In this document: piece after piece, positions 26,643 through 36,602 of the stretch
How the letters are laid out: every line of letters starts with the position of its first letter
How positions within the stretch are numbered: position 1 is the first letter of the stretch
Assembly: GCA_963740835.1 (NCBI GenBank)
Contig: CAVUFH010000002.1
Coordinates: 1 to 64,000 of the forward strand
DNA length: 64,000 bases
DNA from: CAVUFH01 sp963740835
GTDB lineage: Bacteria > Actinomycetota > Acidimicrobiia > IMCC26256 > PALSA-610
Direction: 5' to 3'
Notes under the pieces: model-generated
Database searches by the model: none
Told to the model about the DNA's origin: nothing
Seen by the model: only the letters and a program-made list of their open reading frames with translations
Translations under genes and position numbers: made by a program

Positions 26643-28688
26643 ATGACAGCCGTCCTCGCGCCACCGACCGCGACCGCACCACCGTCCGCACGCCCCGCAC
26701 CGGCACCTCCGCCGGCGCCCAACCGGCTGCGCCGGGTCTGGCGTGGTCGCGACGACGACCCCGCGTGGGCGCGACCCGCGTTGCTCGCGCTCCTGTTCGG
26801 TACGGCCGTCCTCTACCTCTGGGGGCTCGGCGCGTCGGGATGGGCGAATTCGTATTACTCCGCTGCGGTGCAGGCCGGCACCAAGAGCTGGCGCGCCTTC
26901 TTCTTCGGGTCATTCGACAGCTCGAACTTCATCTCGGTCGACAAGTCGCCGGCCGCGTTGTGGGTCATGGGCATCTCGGCGCGGCTGTTCGGCGTCAACG
27001 CGTGGAGCATCCTCGTGCCGCAGGCGCTCGAAGGGGTCGCCGCGGTCGGGATCCTGTACGCGACCGTGCGCCGTTGGTTCTCGCCTGCGGCGGCGTTGGC
27101 CGCGGGCGCGGTGCTCGCATCGAGTCCGGTCGCGGCACTCATGTTCCGGTTCAACAACCCGGACGCGCTGCTCGTACTGCTGCTGGTCGCGGGGGCGTAC
27201 GCAATGACGCGCGCGATCGAATCCGGCCGCACCACGTGGCTCGTGCTCGCGTTCTCCTTCGTCGGGTTCGGCTTCCTCGCCAAGATGCTGCAGGCGCTGC
27301 TCGTCGTGCCCGCGTTCGGGCTCGTCTACCTGTTCGCGGGACCGCCGCAACTCGGCCGGCGGATCGGTCAGCTTGCACTCGGCGCGGTGGCGCTCGTCGT
27401 GTCCGCCGGATGGTGGATCGTGGCAGTGCAGCTGACACCGGCGTCGGCGCGGCCGTACGTCGGCGGATCACAGGACAACAGCCTGTGGAACCTGATCTTC
27501 GGATACAACGGTTTCGGGCGGCTCACGGGCAACGAGGCCGGGAGCGTCGGTGGCGGGACGCAGGCCGGCGGGCAGTGGGGTCCCACCGGCATCCTGCGCA
27601 TGTTCAACACGCAGTTCGGCGGTCAGATCTCGTGGCTGCTCCCGGCCGCGTTGATCCTGCTCGCCGGGGGACTGCTCTTCACGTTGCGCGCCCCGCGCAC
27701 CGACCGCAAGCGCGCCGCGATGCTGATGTGGGGCGCCTGGCTGCTCGTGACCGGCGTCGCGTTCAGCCTCGGGCAGGGCATCATTCACCCGTACTACTCC
27801 GTCGCGCTCGCGCCGGCGATCGGTGCCCTGGTCGGCATCGGCGCATACGTGTTGTGGCAGCAACGCGCCAACGTCGTCGCCCGCCTGTTCCTCGCGGCCG
27901 CCGTGTTCGCGACTTCGTGGTGGTCGGTGCAACTGCTGCAGCGTTCGGGTGACTGGCAGTCGTGGTTGCGGCCGGTCGTGCTCGTCGGGGGCATCACGAT
28001 CGCGGTGGCGCTGGTCGTGTGGCAGGCGGAGTGGCACCGCGCGGTCGCGGCGCTCGCCGTCGGCGCGGCGGTCGTCGGGCTCGCGGGACCGGCCGCGTAC
28101 GCGATCGACACCGCGGCGACTCCTCACGCCGGCGCGATCCCTTCGGCCGGGCCGGCGACGGTCGGCGGAACCGGAGCGTTCGGCCCGCGCGTCCCGCTTG
28201 GTAACGGCGTCACGGCCGGACGCCCGCGTGGCAACTTCGGTGGGCCGCCAGGCGGGTTCAACGGTGCCCCGGCCGGACCCGGTGGCGGGACGACCGGCGG
28301 GACGCGCGGTGGGCTCCTGGACGCGAGCGCGCCGAGCGCGGCGCTGACCGCGCTGCTCGACGCGGACGCGAGCCAGTATCGCTGGGTCGCCGCGACGATC
28401 GGCGCGAACGCGGCCGCCGGCTACCAGCTCGCGACGGACGACGCAGTGATGGCGATCGGTGGCTTCAACGGCACCGACCCGACACCGACGCTCGCGCAGT
28501 TCCAGCAGTACGTCGCCGCCGGCGACATCCACTACTTCATCGGTGGCGGATCGGGTGGCGGCTTCCGTGGCGGCGGCGGTGCGTCGAGTGCGAGCACCTC
28601 GAGTGAGATCTCGGCGTGGGTGCAGGCCAACTTCTCGGCGACGACCGTCGGCAACGTCACTGTCTACGACTTGACCGCGACGCGCTGA
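26643..28688 (+). CDS. GT39/ArnT-like membrane glycosyltransferase with Gly-rich linker
   Basis: A 681-residue polytopic transferase taking sugar from a polyprenyl-phosphate donor. After a Pro-rich cytoplasmic N-terminus, about a dozen membrane segments follow, with the first outer loop at FFFGSFDSSNFISVDKSPA (catalytic-loop region) and FRFNNPDALLVLLL. From about residue 500 a Gly/Pro-rich linker leads to an extracytoplasmic domain (YRWVAATIGANAAAGYQLA, then IHYFIGGGSGGGF) as in the YkcA/B group of ArnT-like proteins. It is likely the acceptor-modifying step after the GT2 and GtrA genes. Its last codons are duplicated as a tandem repeat past the stop. Confidence 0.87.
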   Translation: MTAVLAPPTATAPPSARPAPAPPPAPNRLRRVWRGRDDDPAWARPALLALLFGTAVLYLWGLGASGWANSYYSAAVQAGTKSWRAFFFGSFDSSNFISVDKSPAALWVMGISARLFGVNAWSILVPQALEGVAAVGILYATVRRWFSPAAALAAGAVLASSPVAALMFRFNNPDALLVLLLVAGAYAMTRAIESGRTTWLVLAFSFVGFGFLAKMLQALLVVPAFGLVYLFAGPPQLGRRIGQLALGAVALVVSAGWWIVAVQLTPASARPYVGGSQDNSLWNLIFGYNGFGRLTGNEAGSVGGGTQAGGQWGPTGILRMFNTQFGGQISWLLPAALILLAGGLLFTLRAPRTDRKRAAMLMWGAWLLVTGVAFSLGQGIIHPYYSVALAPAIGALVGIGAYVLWQQRANVVARLFLAAAVFATSWWSVQLLQRSGDWQSWLRPVVLVGGITIAVALVVWQAEWHRAVAALAVGAAVVGLAGPAAYAIDTAATPHAGAIPSAGPATVGGTGAFGPRVPLGNGVTAGRPRGNFGGPPGGFNGAPAGPGGGTTGGTRGGLLDASAPSAALTALLDADASQYRWVAATIGANAAAGYQLATDDAVMAIGGFNGTDPTPTLAQFQQYVAAGDIHYFIGGGSGGGFRGGGGASSASTSSEISAWVQANFSATTVGNVTVYDLTATR

Positions 28689-28758
28689 GCGACTTGACCG
28701 CTACGCGCTGAGCGACTTGACCGCTACGCGCTGAGCGACTTGACCGCTACGCGCTGAG
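28667..28758 (+). repeat. Four tandem copies of a 23-bp unit spanning the GT39 stop codon
   Basis: Units at 28667-28689, 28690-28712, 28713-28735 and 28736-28758 read CGACTTGACCGCTACGCGCTGAG apart from one G-for-T in the first. The first unit is the coding end of the GT39 gene (DLTATR then TGA), so the array is a tandem amplification of the gene end. Three near-identical copies suggest recent expansion. Confidence 0.95.
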
Positions 28759-28807
28759 CGGGTCACCGCGGCGCGCGGATGTCACTGCCGGAGCAAGACG
28801 CGGGCTG

Positions 28808-28813
28808 TACATT
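28808..28813 (+). promoter_or_regulatory. -10 box (TACATT) before the enoyl-CoA hydratase
   Basis: TACATT lies 7 nt before GTG 28821. No Shine-Dalgarno sequence precedes either this GTG or the upstream in-frame ATG at 28779, so a leaderless start at the GTG is favoured. Confidence 0.45.
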
Positions 28814-28820
28814 CCACGTC

Positions 28821-29612
28821 GTGAGCGCCGAACCCACGGGAAGCGTTCGCGTCGAGGTCACCGATCACATCGCGACGGTCACGCTCGACCGGCCGCCGGT
28901 GAACGCGATCGACAACGCGACGTACGCCGAGATCGCCGACATCTTCTCGTCCTTCCGGGACGACCGGGAGGTGCGCGTGGCGATCTTCACCGCCGCCGGC
29001 CACCGCGCGTTCATCGCCGGCATCGACCTGAAGACGTACGGGCAACTCGCGTCCGATCCGCCCGCCGGCCTGGTGATCGATCCCGCGCGGCCGGCGCGTG
29101 ACGCGATGTGGGCGATCACGGATTGCGCGGTGCCGGTCATCGGCGCGATCAACGGACCCGCGCTCGGTGCCGGCCTCGCGCTGGCCGCGTGTTGCGACAT
29201 CCTGGTGGCGTCGGAACACGCGACGTTCGGCACGACCGAGATCAACGTCGGACTGCTCGGTGCCAGCGCGCATCTCTCGTTGCTCGTCGGCCGGCACAAG
29301 GCCCGCGAGATGTTCTTCACCGGCGAACAGGTACCGGCCGCAGAGCTCTACCGGATCGGCGCGGTGCGTGCCGTCGTACCGCCGGCCGAGTTGCTGCCGG
29401 AAGCCCGTGCGCTCGCCGCGACGCTCGCGGCGAAGAGCCCGATCGCGTTGCGGCTGGCCAAGGAGTCGATGAACCGCGTCGAGTTCATGCCACTCAAAGA
29501 TGCCTACCGCACCGAACAGGACTACACCGCGAAGTTGCTGCGCTACGAGGACGCGAGCGAAGCGCGTCAGGCGTTCCTCGACAAACGCGATCCCGAATGG
29601 AAGTGGAAATAG
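28821..29612 (+). CDS. Enoyl-CoA hydratase/isomerase family protein
   Basis: A 263-residue crotonase-fold protein. The oxyanion-hole loops are AFIAGIDLKTYG and NGPALGAGLALAACCD, and the catalytic Glu position is likely in GTTEINVGLLG. The C-terminal helices (YRTEQDYTAKLL, ARQAFLDKRDPEWKWK) are normal. Start GTG 28821 is chosen from the -10 spacing; ATG 28779 would add 14 residues. Acts on CoA thioesters in fatty-acid or aromatic degradation. It is not in an obvious beta-oxidation operon. Confidence 0.87.
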   Translation: MSAEPTGSVRVEVTDHIATVTLDRPPVNAIDNATYAEIADIFSSFRDDREVRVAIFTAAGHRAFIAGIDLKTYGQLASDPPAGLVIDPARPARDAMWAITDCAVPVIGAINGPALGAGLALAACCDILVASEHATFGTTEINVGLLGASAHLSLLVGRHKAREMFFTGEQVPAAELYRIGAVRAVVPPAELLPEARALAATLAAKSPIALRLAKESMNRVEFMPLKDAYRTEQDYTAKLLRYEDASEARQAFLDKRDPEWKWK

Positions 29613-29634
29613 ACGCGACCGTCAGCGCCCCGAG

Positions 29635-30114
29635 TTACTTCGCGTCGTCGACCGCGAGACCGACTTCCTGACCGTAGGAGATCTCGAGGTTGTGTCCGTC
29701 GGGATCGACGATGTACGCCCAGTACCCGACCGGTGGGCCGTAGTCGTTCGGGCCGAACACGGAACGGCCTTCTGCTCGCGCGAGTTCGCACGTGGCGTCG
29801 ACGTCGGCGCGCGACCCGACTGCGAGGCCGATGTGGCTGTACGTGCCGCCGAGGCGCTGCTCCGGCCCGAGCGCCGCACCGGTCTCGATCAACACGAGCA
29901 CGAACGGCCTGGTCAGGTCGCCGATCCACGCGACTGCGTTCCCGCCGGGCTCGGCGCGACGGTGCACGACGTGCATGTCGGCGAAGCGGGCGTAGAAGTC
30001 GAGGCTGGTCTCGAGATCGCGTACCGGCAGCGCGAGATGCGTGACACCACGATCAACCGCGCCGGGATCAACCGCGCCGTCGATCCGGGGATCAACCGGG
30101 CGATCGGCAGTCAC
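29635..30114 (-). CDS. VOC/glyoxalase-family protein
   Basis: A 159-residue single VOC module: VTHLALPVRDLETSLDFYARF, then GGTYSHIGLAVGSRADVDATC and a C-terminal VDPDGHNLEISYG with the usual metal-ligand Glu. GTG 30114 follows a TAGAGT box by 6 nt. The N-terminal codons include three close copies of GATCAACCG on the plus strand, giving a low-complexity start (IDGAVDPGAVDR). The reaction is unknown. Confidence 0.82.
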   Translation of the reverse strand: MTADRPVDPRIDGAVDPGAVDRGVTHLALPVRDLETSLDFYARFADMHVVHRRAEPGGNAVAWIGDLTRPFVLVLIETGAALGPEQRLGGTYSHIGLAVGSRADVDATCELARAEGRSVFGPNDYGPPVGYWAYIVDPDGHNLEISYGQEVGLAVDDAK

Positions 30115-30120
30115 GGGACG

Positions 30121-30126
30121 ACTCTA
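30121..30126 (-). promoter_or_regulatory. -10 box (TAGAGT) of the VOC gene
   Basis: On the minus strand TAGAGT is separated by 6 nt from GTG 30114, fitting leaderless transcription. It lies about 60 bp from the oppositely directed tig promoter. Confidence 0.45.
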
Positions 30127-30187
30127 GGACGCTCTGGTCACGCTCCGCGGTGTTTCGCCAGGGGTCGGGAACGCGTTCGGCGCTGGG

Positions 30188-30193
30188 TACACT
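30188..30193 (+). promoter_or_regulatory. -10 box (TACACT) of tig-clpP
   Basis: TACACT ends 11 nt before the tig ATG at 30205. The short interval is pyrimidine-rich (CCTTCTTCCTT) with no Shine-Dalgarno, so the mRNA leader would be only a few nucleotides. Confidence 0.45.
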
Positions 30194-30204
30194 CCTTCTT
30201 CCTT

Positions 30205-31644
30205 ATGCAGAGCACGGTCGAAGAACTCGACGGCAACAAGGTCAAGCTGCGGGTCACTGTCTCGGCCGACGAATTCGAGCGGGCGATCGACGGGGCGTTC
30301 AAGAAGCTCGCGCGCGAAGTGCGCGTGCCCGGCTTCCGTCCGGGCAAGGCGCCGCGCCAATTGCTCGAGGCGCGCTTCGGTCCCGACGCCGCGCGCGAGC
30401 AGGCCCTGCGCGACGCGTTGCCGGAGTACTACGTCGAGGCGGTCGAAGCGAACGACGTCGACGTCATCGCACCGCCCGAGATCGAGATCACTTCCGGCGA
30501 GGACGCCGGCGACGTCGAGTTCGAAGCCGTCGTCGAGGTGCGCCCGATTGTGCGGTTGGTCGGCTACGACGAGCTGCGCGTCGAGCTGCCGTTCACCGCG
30601 GTCGACGACGCTGCGGTCGACGAGCAGGTCGACGCGTTGCGCGAGCGGTTCGCCGACCTCGCGGATTCCGAGTACCCGCTCATCGACGACGCGTACGCGA
30701 CGATCGACATCGCCGGCACCGTCGACGGCGAGCCGCTCGAGGGCCTCACCGCCACCGACTTCCTCTACCGCGTCGGCTCCGGCATGGTCGTGCCCGAGCT
30801 CGACGATCAGCTCCGCGGCACGTGCCCCGGCGCGATCCTCGAGTTCACCGCGCCACTGTCGGAGCGTTTCGGTGAACGTGCGGGTGAAGAAGTGACGTTC
30901 CGCGTGATCGTGAAAGAGGCCAAGCAGAAGATCCTCCCCGAGGTGACCGACGAGTGGGTCGACGAGGCGAGTGAGTTCGAAACGGCCGACGAGCTCCGCG
31001 CCGACATCCGCCGCCGCCTCGACATGATGCAGATCCTGCAGGCGCAGATGGCCGTGCGTGACAAGGTTCTCGAAGCCGCAGCCGACCTCGTGCCGGTCCC
31101 GGCGCCGGAAGCGCTCGTCGAGAGCGAGACCCGCCGCCGTGTCGAGGACCTCGCGCACCGGTTGTCGCATCAGAAGGCGTCGCTCGACCAGTACCTCGCG
31201 GCGACCGGCCAAGAGCCCGAGGCGTTCCTCGAAGAGGTGCGCACCGGCGCCACGCGCGGCGTGCTCGCCGATCTCGCGCTGCGCGCGGTGATCGCGCAGG
31301 AGACGATCGAGCCGGCCGAGGACGAAGTCGACGCGGAGATCGTACGCCTCGCCGAACGCGTCGAGCAGAAGCCCGAGCGGGTGCGCCGCGACCTGGAAAA
31401 GCAGGGCGCATTGGAGGCGGTACGCTCTGACGTTGCCCGGGGGAAGGCCCTGCAGTTCCTCGTAGACCACGCGACCGTGCTCGACGAAGAAGGAAACGAA
31501 CTCGATCTCACGTTGCCGGAAGCCGATGAAGTACCAAACGGCAGCGACGAGACCGACAGCCCTGACAACCACGCTGAACCCGAGCCCGAGAACGAGTCCG
31601 TGAGCGAGCTCAGCGAGAACGACGACGAAAGGTCAAAGGCGTGA
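30205..31644 (+). CDS. tig: Trigger factor, ribosome-associated chaperone/PPIase
   Basis: Binds near ribosomal protein uL23 at the exit tunnel and shields nascent chains. ATG 30205 begins MQSTVEELDGNKVKLRVTV. The ribosome-binding signature is GFRPGKAP (residues 44-51), followed by a PPIase domain (about 150-240) and a long helical C-terminal domain. The last 45 residues are an acidic Ser/Asn/Glu-rich tail, common in actinobacteria. Total 479 residues. The stop overlaps clpP by 4 nt (GTGA), so chaperone and protease are co-translated. Confidence 0.95.
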   Translation: MQSTVEELDGNKVKLRVTVSADEFERAIDGAFKKLAREVRVPGFRPGKAPRQLLEARFGPDAAREQALRDALPEYYVEAVEANDVDVIAPPEIEITSGEDAGDVEFEAVVEVRPIVRLVGYDELRVELPFTAVDDAAVDEQVDALRERFADLADSEYPLIDDAYATIDIAGTVDGEPLEGLTATDFLYRVGSGMVVPELDDQLRGTCPGAILEFTAPLSERFGERAGEEVTFRVIVKEAKQKILPEVTDEWVDEASEFETADELRADIRRRLDMMQILQAQMAVRDKVLEAAADLVPVPAPEALVESETRRRVEDLAHRLSHQKASLDQYLAATGQEPEAFLEEVRTGATRGVLADLALRAVIAQETIEPAEDEVDAEIVRLAERVEQKPERVRRDLEKQGALEAVRSDVARGKALQFLVDHATVLDEEGNELDLTLPEADEVPNGSDETDSPDNHAEPEPENESVSELSENDDERSKA

Positions 31645-32282
31645 TCGAGCCGATCCGCAACCAGTACATCCCGAACCCGCGGTTCATCCAAGAGACGCCG
31701 CGTGGTCGCATGGAGTGGGACGTCTACTCCCGCCTGGCGAACGACCGCATCATCTTCTTGGGCACACCGATCGACGACACCGTCGCCAACCTCATCATCG
31801 CCCAGCTGTTGATCCTCGAGTCCGACGATCCCGACAAGGACGTCGTGATGTACGTCAACTCGCCGGGTGGTGAGATCACCGGTCTGTTCGCGATCTACGA
31901 CACGATGCAGTACATCAAGTGCGACGTGCAGACGATCTGCATCGGCCAGGCCGCGTCGGCCGCGGCGGTGCTGCTCGCATCCGGCACCGAGGGCAAGCGG
32001 TTCATCCTCCCGCACGCCCGCGTGCTGATCCACCAGCCGCACGGTGGTGCCTCCGGCCAGGCGGTCGACATCGAGATCCAGGCCAAGGAGATCATCCGCA
32101 TGCGCCAGCTGCTCGACGAGCTGCTCGCGGACCACACGGGCCAGCCCTTCGACCGGGTGTCGAAGGACACTGACCGTGACTTCATCATGAGCGGCCAGGA
32201 AGCCAAGGACTACGGGATCGTGGACGAGGTCATCAGCAACCGTGAGCTTGCTGCGGTACCGTCGGCCGCGGGAACGAACTAG
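31641..32282 (+). CDS. clpP: ATP-dependent Clp protease proteolytic subunit
   Basis: Serine peptidase forming the tetradecameric chamber driven by ClpX. Start GTG 31641 overlaps the tig stop. Catalytic triad: Ser106 (GQAAS), His131 (LIHQPHGG) and Asp180 (DRDFIMSG). At 213 residues there is little or no propeptide (MIEPIRNQYIPNPRFI). Many actinobacteria carry two clpP genes in tandem; only one is here, so a second may lie elsewhere. Confidence 0.96.
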   Translation: MIEPIRNQYIPNPRFIQETPRGRMEWDVYSRLANDRIIFLGTPIDDTVANLIIAQLLILESDDPDKDVVMYVNSPGGEITGLFAIYDTMQYIKCDVQTICIGQAASAAAVLLASGTEGKRFILPHARVLIHQPHGGASGQAVDIEIQAKEIIRMRQLLDELLADHTGQPFDRVSKDTDRDFIMSGQEAKDYGIVDEVISNRELAAVPSAAGTN

Positions 32283-32314
32283 GTCAGTCGGGTCGGGGGA
32301 GAAGGGGGCCGGTC

Positions 32315-33565
<1,251 letters not shown>

Positions 33566-33569
<4 letters not shown>

Positions 33570-34414
33570 TCCCAACTGGGGAGTTGCGCGGCGGATTCGG
33601 GCCAGCGTGACGCGAGCGCGTCGTGCAACGGCAGCAAGCCGGGTTCGTGCACGCCGCCCCGCCGGAGCGCGGTGAGCAGCGACGCCCGCGCCGACCAGCC
33701 CGGCGCGAACTCGCGATCGCTGTCCAGCAGCTCGACCTGATTCATGCCGACGACCTGCACGGTGCGCCACACGATCAACGCGTCGAGCCCGTCGATGTCG
33801 CGCTCGTAGCCGTCCTGAAAAGCGTCGAGCAGCCGTTGTTCGAGCGGGCACAGGACATACCACGCGGCGACGTCGTACCCACGGTGCCGCCCCGCGGCGT
33901 ACTCGAAGTCGACGAGCGCGATCGACCCGTCGAGCCGGACCAGCGCGTTGGAGGGCGCGGGATCGCCGTGCGAGAACGCGAGCATCGGACCGGGATCGTC
34001 GAACGCCGCGTACGCCCAGCCCAGATCGGGCTCGTCGACATCGACCGCCGCGCACCATCGGGTCAGCGCGCCGGGATCGCACCGGGCCGGCATGCCGACC
34101 ACCGGCGGCGGGACACCGTGCAACGCGGCGTACGCGCGGCCGAGTTCACGGGCGGCGGGGACGCCGGTGTCGGTTCGTAGCGCGCGCTCGAAGTCGCCCA
34201 CTGGTTCGACGTTCTCGAGCTCGATCGCGTCCGCGGTCGCACCCAAGAGGCGCGGCACGGGCGCGCCGGAGAATGCCTGCAAGTGCTCGTAGGCGGAGCG
34301 TTCCACCACGTTGCGCGGATCGGAACGCCGGTAGCGCTTGACGATGACACCATCATGGCGGCGCGTCACGACACTGCGGTCCCGCTCGGCAATGATCTCG
34401 TCCGGCTCGCTCAC
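33566..34414 (-). CDS. Aminoglycoside phosphotransferase-like kinase (APH fold)
   Basis: A 282-residue protein kinase-like phosphotransferase. Brenner motif SHGDPAPSNAL gives the catalytic Asp and the metal-binding Asn, and LVDFEYA the second metal-binding Asp. The N-terminal lobe has VIVKRYRR with the ATP Lys. GTG 34414 overlaps the stop of the ABC gene upstream (GTGA); its own stop overlaps the clpX stop by 3 bp. APH-fold enzymes phosphorylate small alcohols, sugars or antibiotics; nothing here fixes the substrate. Confidence 0.8.
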
Positions 34415-35193
34415 GCGCGGCGTGCCGCGTAGCGACCGTCGCGCGCCTCGACCCGCAGCGGAAGGTCGAACGCGTCGCTCAACACTTCGGTGCTGATCAC
34501 GTCGGCGAGCGGGCCCGACGCGAGCACGGATGCGTCCTTCAGCACCAGCGCGTCTGTGAACCCCGGCGGTACCTCTTCGAGGTGGTGGGTGACGAGCGCC
34601 AACGGTGGACGTGTCGCGTCAGCGGCCCACGCCGCCAGGTCGGTGACGAGCTCCTCGCGACCACCGACATCCAGGCCCGCGTTCGGTTCGTCGAGCAGGA
34701 CGATGCCGGGTTCGTTCATCAGCGTGCGGGCGAGCAGCACGCGCTGGCGCTCCCCCGCGGAGAGCGTGGGGAAGCCATGGTTCGCGAGCTTCTCGCTGTG
34801 GAAGTGCGCAAGGAGCGTGTGCGCGCGATCACGGTCCGCGTCGGCGTAGGTGTGCCACCACGGTGCGAGCGCGGCGTTCTTCGCCGTCATCACGACCTCC
34901 GCGGCCGTCATGCGCGGCTCGAGCGCGGCCGCCAAAGCAGGGGAGGAGAACGCGATCCGTTCGCGCAGGGTGCGCACGTCGCAACGACCCAGCCGTTGCC
35001 CGAGTACGTCGACCGTGCCGCGTGACGGGTGCTGGTAGAGCGCGGCCACGCGGAACAAGGTCGTCTTGCCCGCACCGTTCGGGCCGAGCACGACCCAACG
35101 CTCGCCCGCGCCGACCGTCCAGTTCACGTGCGACAGCACGGTCGTGCCGTCGAGCTCCAAGGAGACGTCGCTGAGTTGCAGGGCCGGGGTCAC
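34411..35193 (-). CDS. Stand-alone ABC ATPase
   Basis: A 260-residue ATP-binding cassette: Walker A GPNGAGKTT, signature LSAGERQRVLLA, Walker B IVLLDEPNAGLD, switch His in LVTHHLEEVPPGF. Start GTG 35193 follows TACGAT by 9 nt; the longer frame to 35286 is rejected because it would run into the folC promoter region. No permease is next to it, and the sequence resembles ModF/YlmA-type orphan ATPases. It is the first gene of a two-gene unit with the phosphotransferase. Confidence 0.83.
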   Translation of the reverse strand: MTPALQLSDVSLELDGTTVLSHVNWTVGAGERWVVLGPNGAGKTTLFRVAALYQHPSRGTVDVLGQRLGRCDVRTLRERIAFSSPALAAALEPRMTAAEVVMTAKNAALAPWWHTYADADRDRAHTLLAHFHSEKLANHGFPTLSAGERQRVLLARTLMNEPGIVLLDEPNAGLDVGGREELVTDLAAWAADATRPPLALVTHHLEEVPPGFTDALVLKDASVLASGPLADVISTEVLSDAFDLPLRVEARDGRYAARRA

Positions 35194-35202
35194 GGGAGCC
35201 GA

Positions 35203-35208
35203 ATCGTA
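35203..35208 (-). promoter_or_regulatory. -10 box (TACGAT) of the ABC/phosphotransferase unit
   Basis: TACGAT on the minus strand, 9 nt before GTG 35193, no Shine-Dalgarno between. The divergent folC box lies about 50 bp away. Confidence 0.45.
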
Positions 35209-35256
35209 CCGACCGGCCTCGTGCCCGCAGGCAGGCTCCGCAGACTCGTACATCCT

Positions 35257-35262
35257 TAGACT
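35257..35262 (+). promoter_or_regulatory. -10 box (TAGACT) of folC
   Basis: TAGACT ends 8 nt before ATG 35271, with no Shine-Dalgarno. The same hexamer precedes the TIGR03960 gene. Confidence 0.45.
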
Positions 35263-35270
35263 CGCCGCCG

Positions 35271-36575
35271 ATGGACGCGCGCGCATGGCTCGACAGCCAC
35301 GTCAACCTCGAGACCGGAGTCGGCGTGCCCGCCGCTTCCACCCGCGCCACCGCGCCGAGCCGCGAGCGCATCGAGGCGCTGCTGCGCTATCTGGGGTCCC
35401 CTGAGCTCGAGTACCCCGCGGTGCACATCACCGGCACGAACGGCAAGACGAGCACCGCGCGGATGATCACACAGCTGCTCGGCAGCATCGGGCTGTCGGT
35501 CGGGTCGTACACGAGCCCGCATCTCGAACGCGTCAACGAACGCATTGCGTACCAGGGCGAGCCCATCTCGGACGCAGATCTCGACGAGCTGCTGCGCACG
35601 GTGGCGATCGTCGAAGGTGAGCTCGACATCCATCCGTCGTTCTTCGACGTGCTCACCGCGGCCGCATACCGCTGGTTCGCTGACCTTGCTGTCGATGCCG
35701 CGGTCGTGGAGGTCGGGCTCGGCGGCACGTGGGACGCGACGAACAGCCTCGACACACGCGTCGCCGTCGTAACGAATGTCGCGCTGGATCACGTCGAGTA
35801 TCTCGGCCCCACACGCGCGCAGGTCGCGGCCGAGAAGGCAGGGATCGTCACGCCCGGCTCGACGCTCGTCCTCGGTGAGACCGATCCCGAGCTCGAGCAT
35901 TTCTTCACCGATCGCGGCGCTGCGGAAGTGTTGCGACGCGACGTCGACTTCGGCGTGCGCGACAACGTCCTCGCGATCGGCGGCCGGCTCCTCGAGCTGT
36001 ATACGCCGATGGCCTCGTACGCCGACGTGCTCGTGCCCTTGCACGGCGCGCACCAAGCCGACAACGCCGCGATCGCGCTCACCGCCGCCGAGGCGTTTCT
36101 CGGTGCTCCCCTCGATCCGGAGGTCGTGGCGGGCGCGTTCGCCCTCGTCCGGTCACCGGGCCGGCTCGAGCTGGTGCGGCGGCGGCCTCTGGTGATCCTC
36201 GACGGCGCACACAACGTCGCCGGGGCCGAGGCACTCCGGGCCGCGCTCGTCGAGGAGTTCGCGAGCGGGCCGCGAACACTGTTGGTCGGGATCATGCGCG
36301 AGAAGGAACCGCACGAGATGCTCACTGCGCTGGGCATCGACGACGCGGCGCGGCTCGTCTGCTGCCCGCCGCCGAGCGGGCGCGCGCTCGATCCGAGCGT
36401 GCTCGGCGACGCCGCGATCGAGCTCGGGTTCCCGGAGGAAGAGATCGAGATCGCGGAGTCCGTGAGCGAAGCGGTGACCCTGGCGCTGCTGTCGACGCCC
36501 GAGGAAGGGCAGGTCGTGGTCACCGGCTCCCTCTACGTCGTCGGCGCGGCGCGGTCGCTTCTCGTGAAGCACTGA
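35271..36575 (+). CDS. folC: Folylpolyglutamate/dihydrofolate synthase
   Basis: Adds glutamate to dihydropteroate and/or folates with ATP. A 434-residue Mur-ligase-family enzyme: P-loop HITGTNGKTSTARM, YTSPHLERVNERI loop, the DVLTAAAYRWF region, VVEVGLGGTWDATN, NVALDHVEYLG with the carbamylated-Lys region VAAEKAGI, and C-terminal ILDGAHNVAGAEAL. All family blocks are present. In many actinobacteria valS sits between clpX and folC; here that slot holds an opposite-strand ABC/phosphotransferase pair. Confidence 0.95.
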   Translation: MDARAWLDSHVNLETGVGVPAASTRATAPSRERIEALLRYLGSPELEYPAVHITGTNGKTSTARMITQLLGSIGLSVGSYTSPHLERVNERIAYQGEPISDADLDELLRTVAIVEGELDIHPSFFDVLTAAAYRWFADLAVDAAVVEVGLGGTWDATNSLDTRVAVVTNVALDHVEYLGPTRAQVAAEKAGIVTPGSTLVLGETDPELEHFFTDRGAAEVLRRDVDFGVRDNVLAIGGRLLELYTPMASYADVLVPLHGAHQADNAAIALTAAEAFLGAPLDPEVVAGAFALVRSPGRLELVRRRPLVILDGAHNVAGAEALRAALVEEFASGPRTLLVGIMREKEPHEMLTALGIDDAARLVCCPPPSGRALDPSVLGDAAIELGFPEEEIEIAESVSEAVTLALLSTPEEGQVVVTGSLYVVGAARSLLVKH

Positions 36576-36602
36576 CGCGTGCGCTGACGCGAGAATGCGC
36601 CC

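Noticed and set aside
30124..31572. 482-codon minus-strand frame opposite tig
   Set aside because: Antisense shadow; trigger factor motifs on the plus strand are unambiguous.
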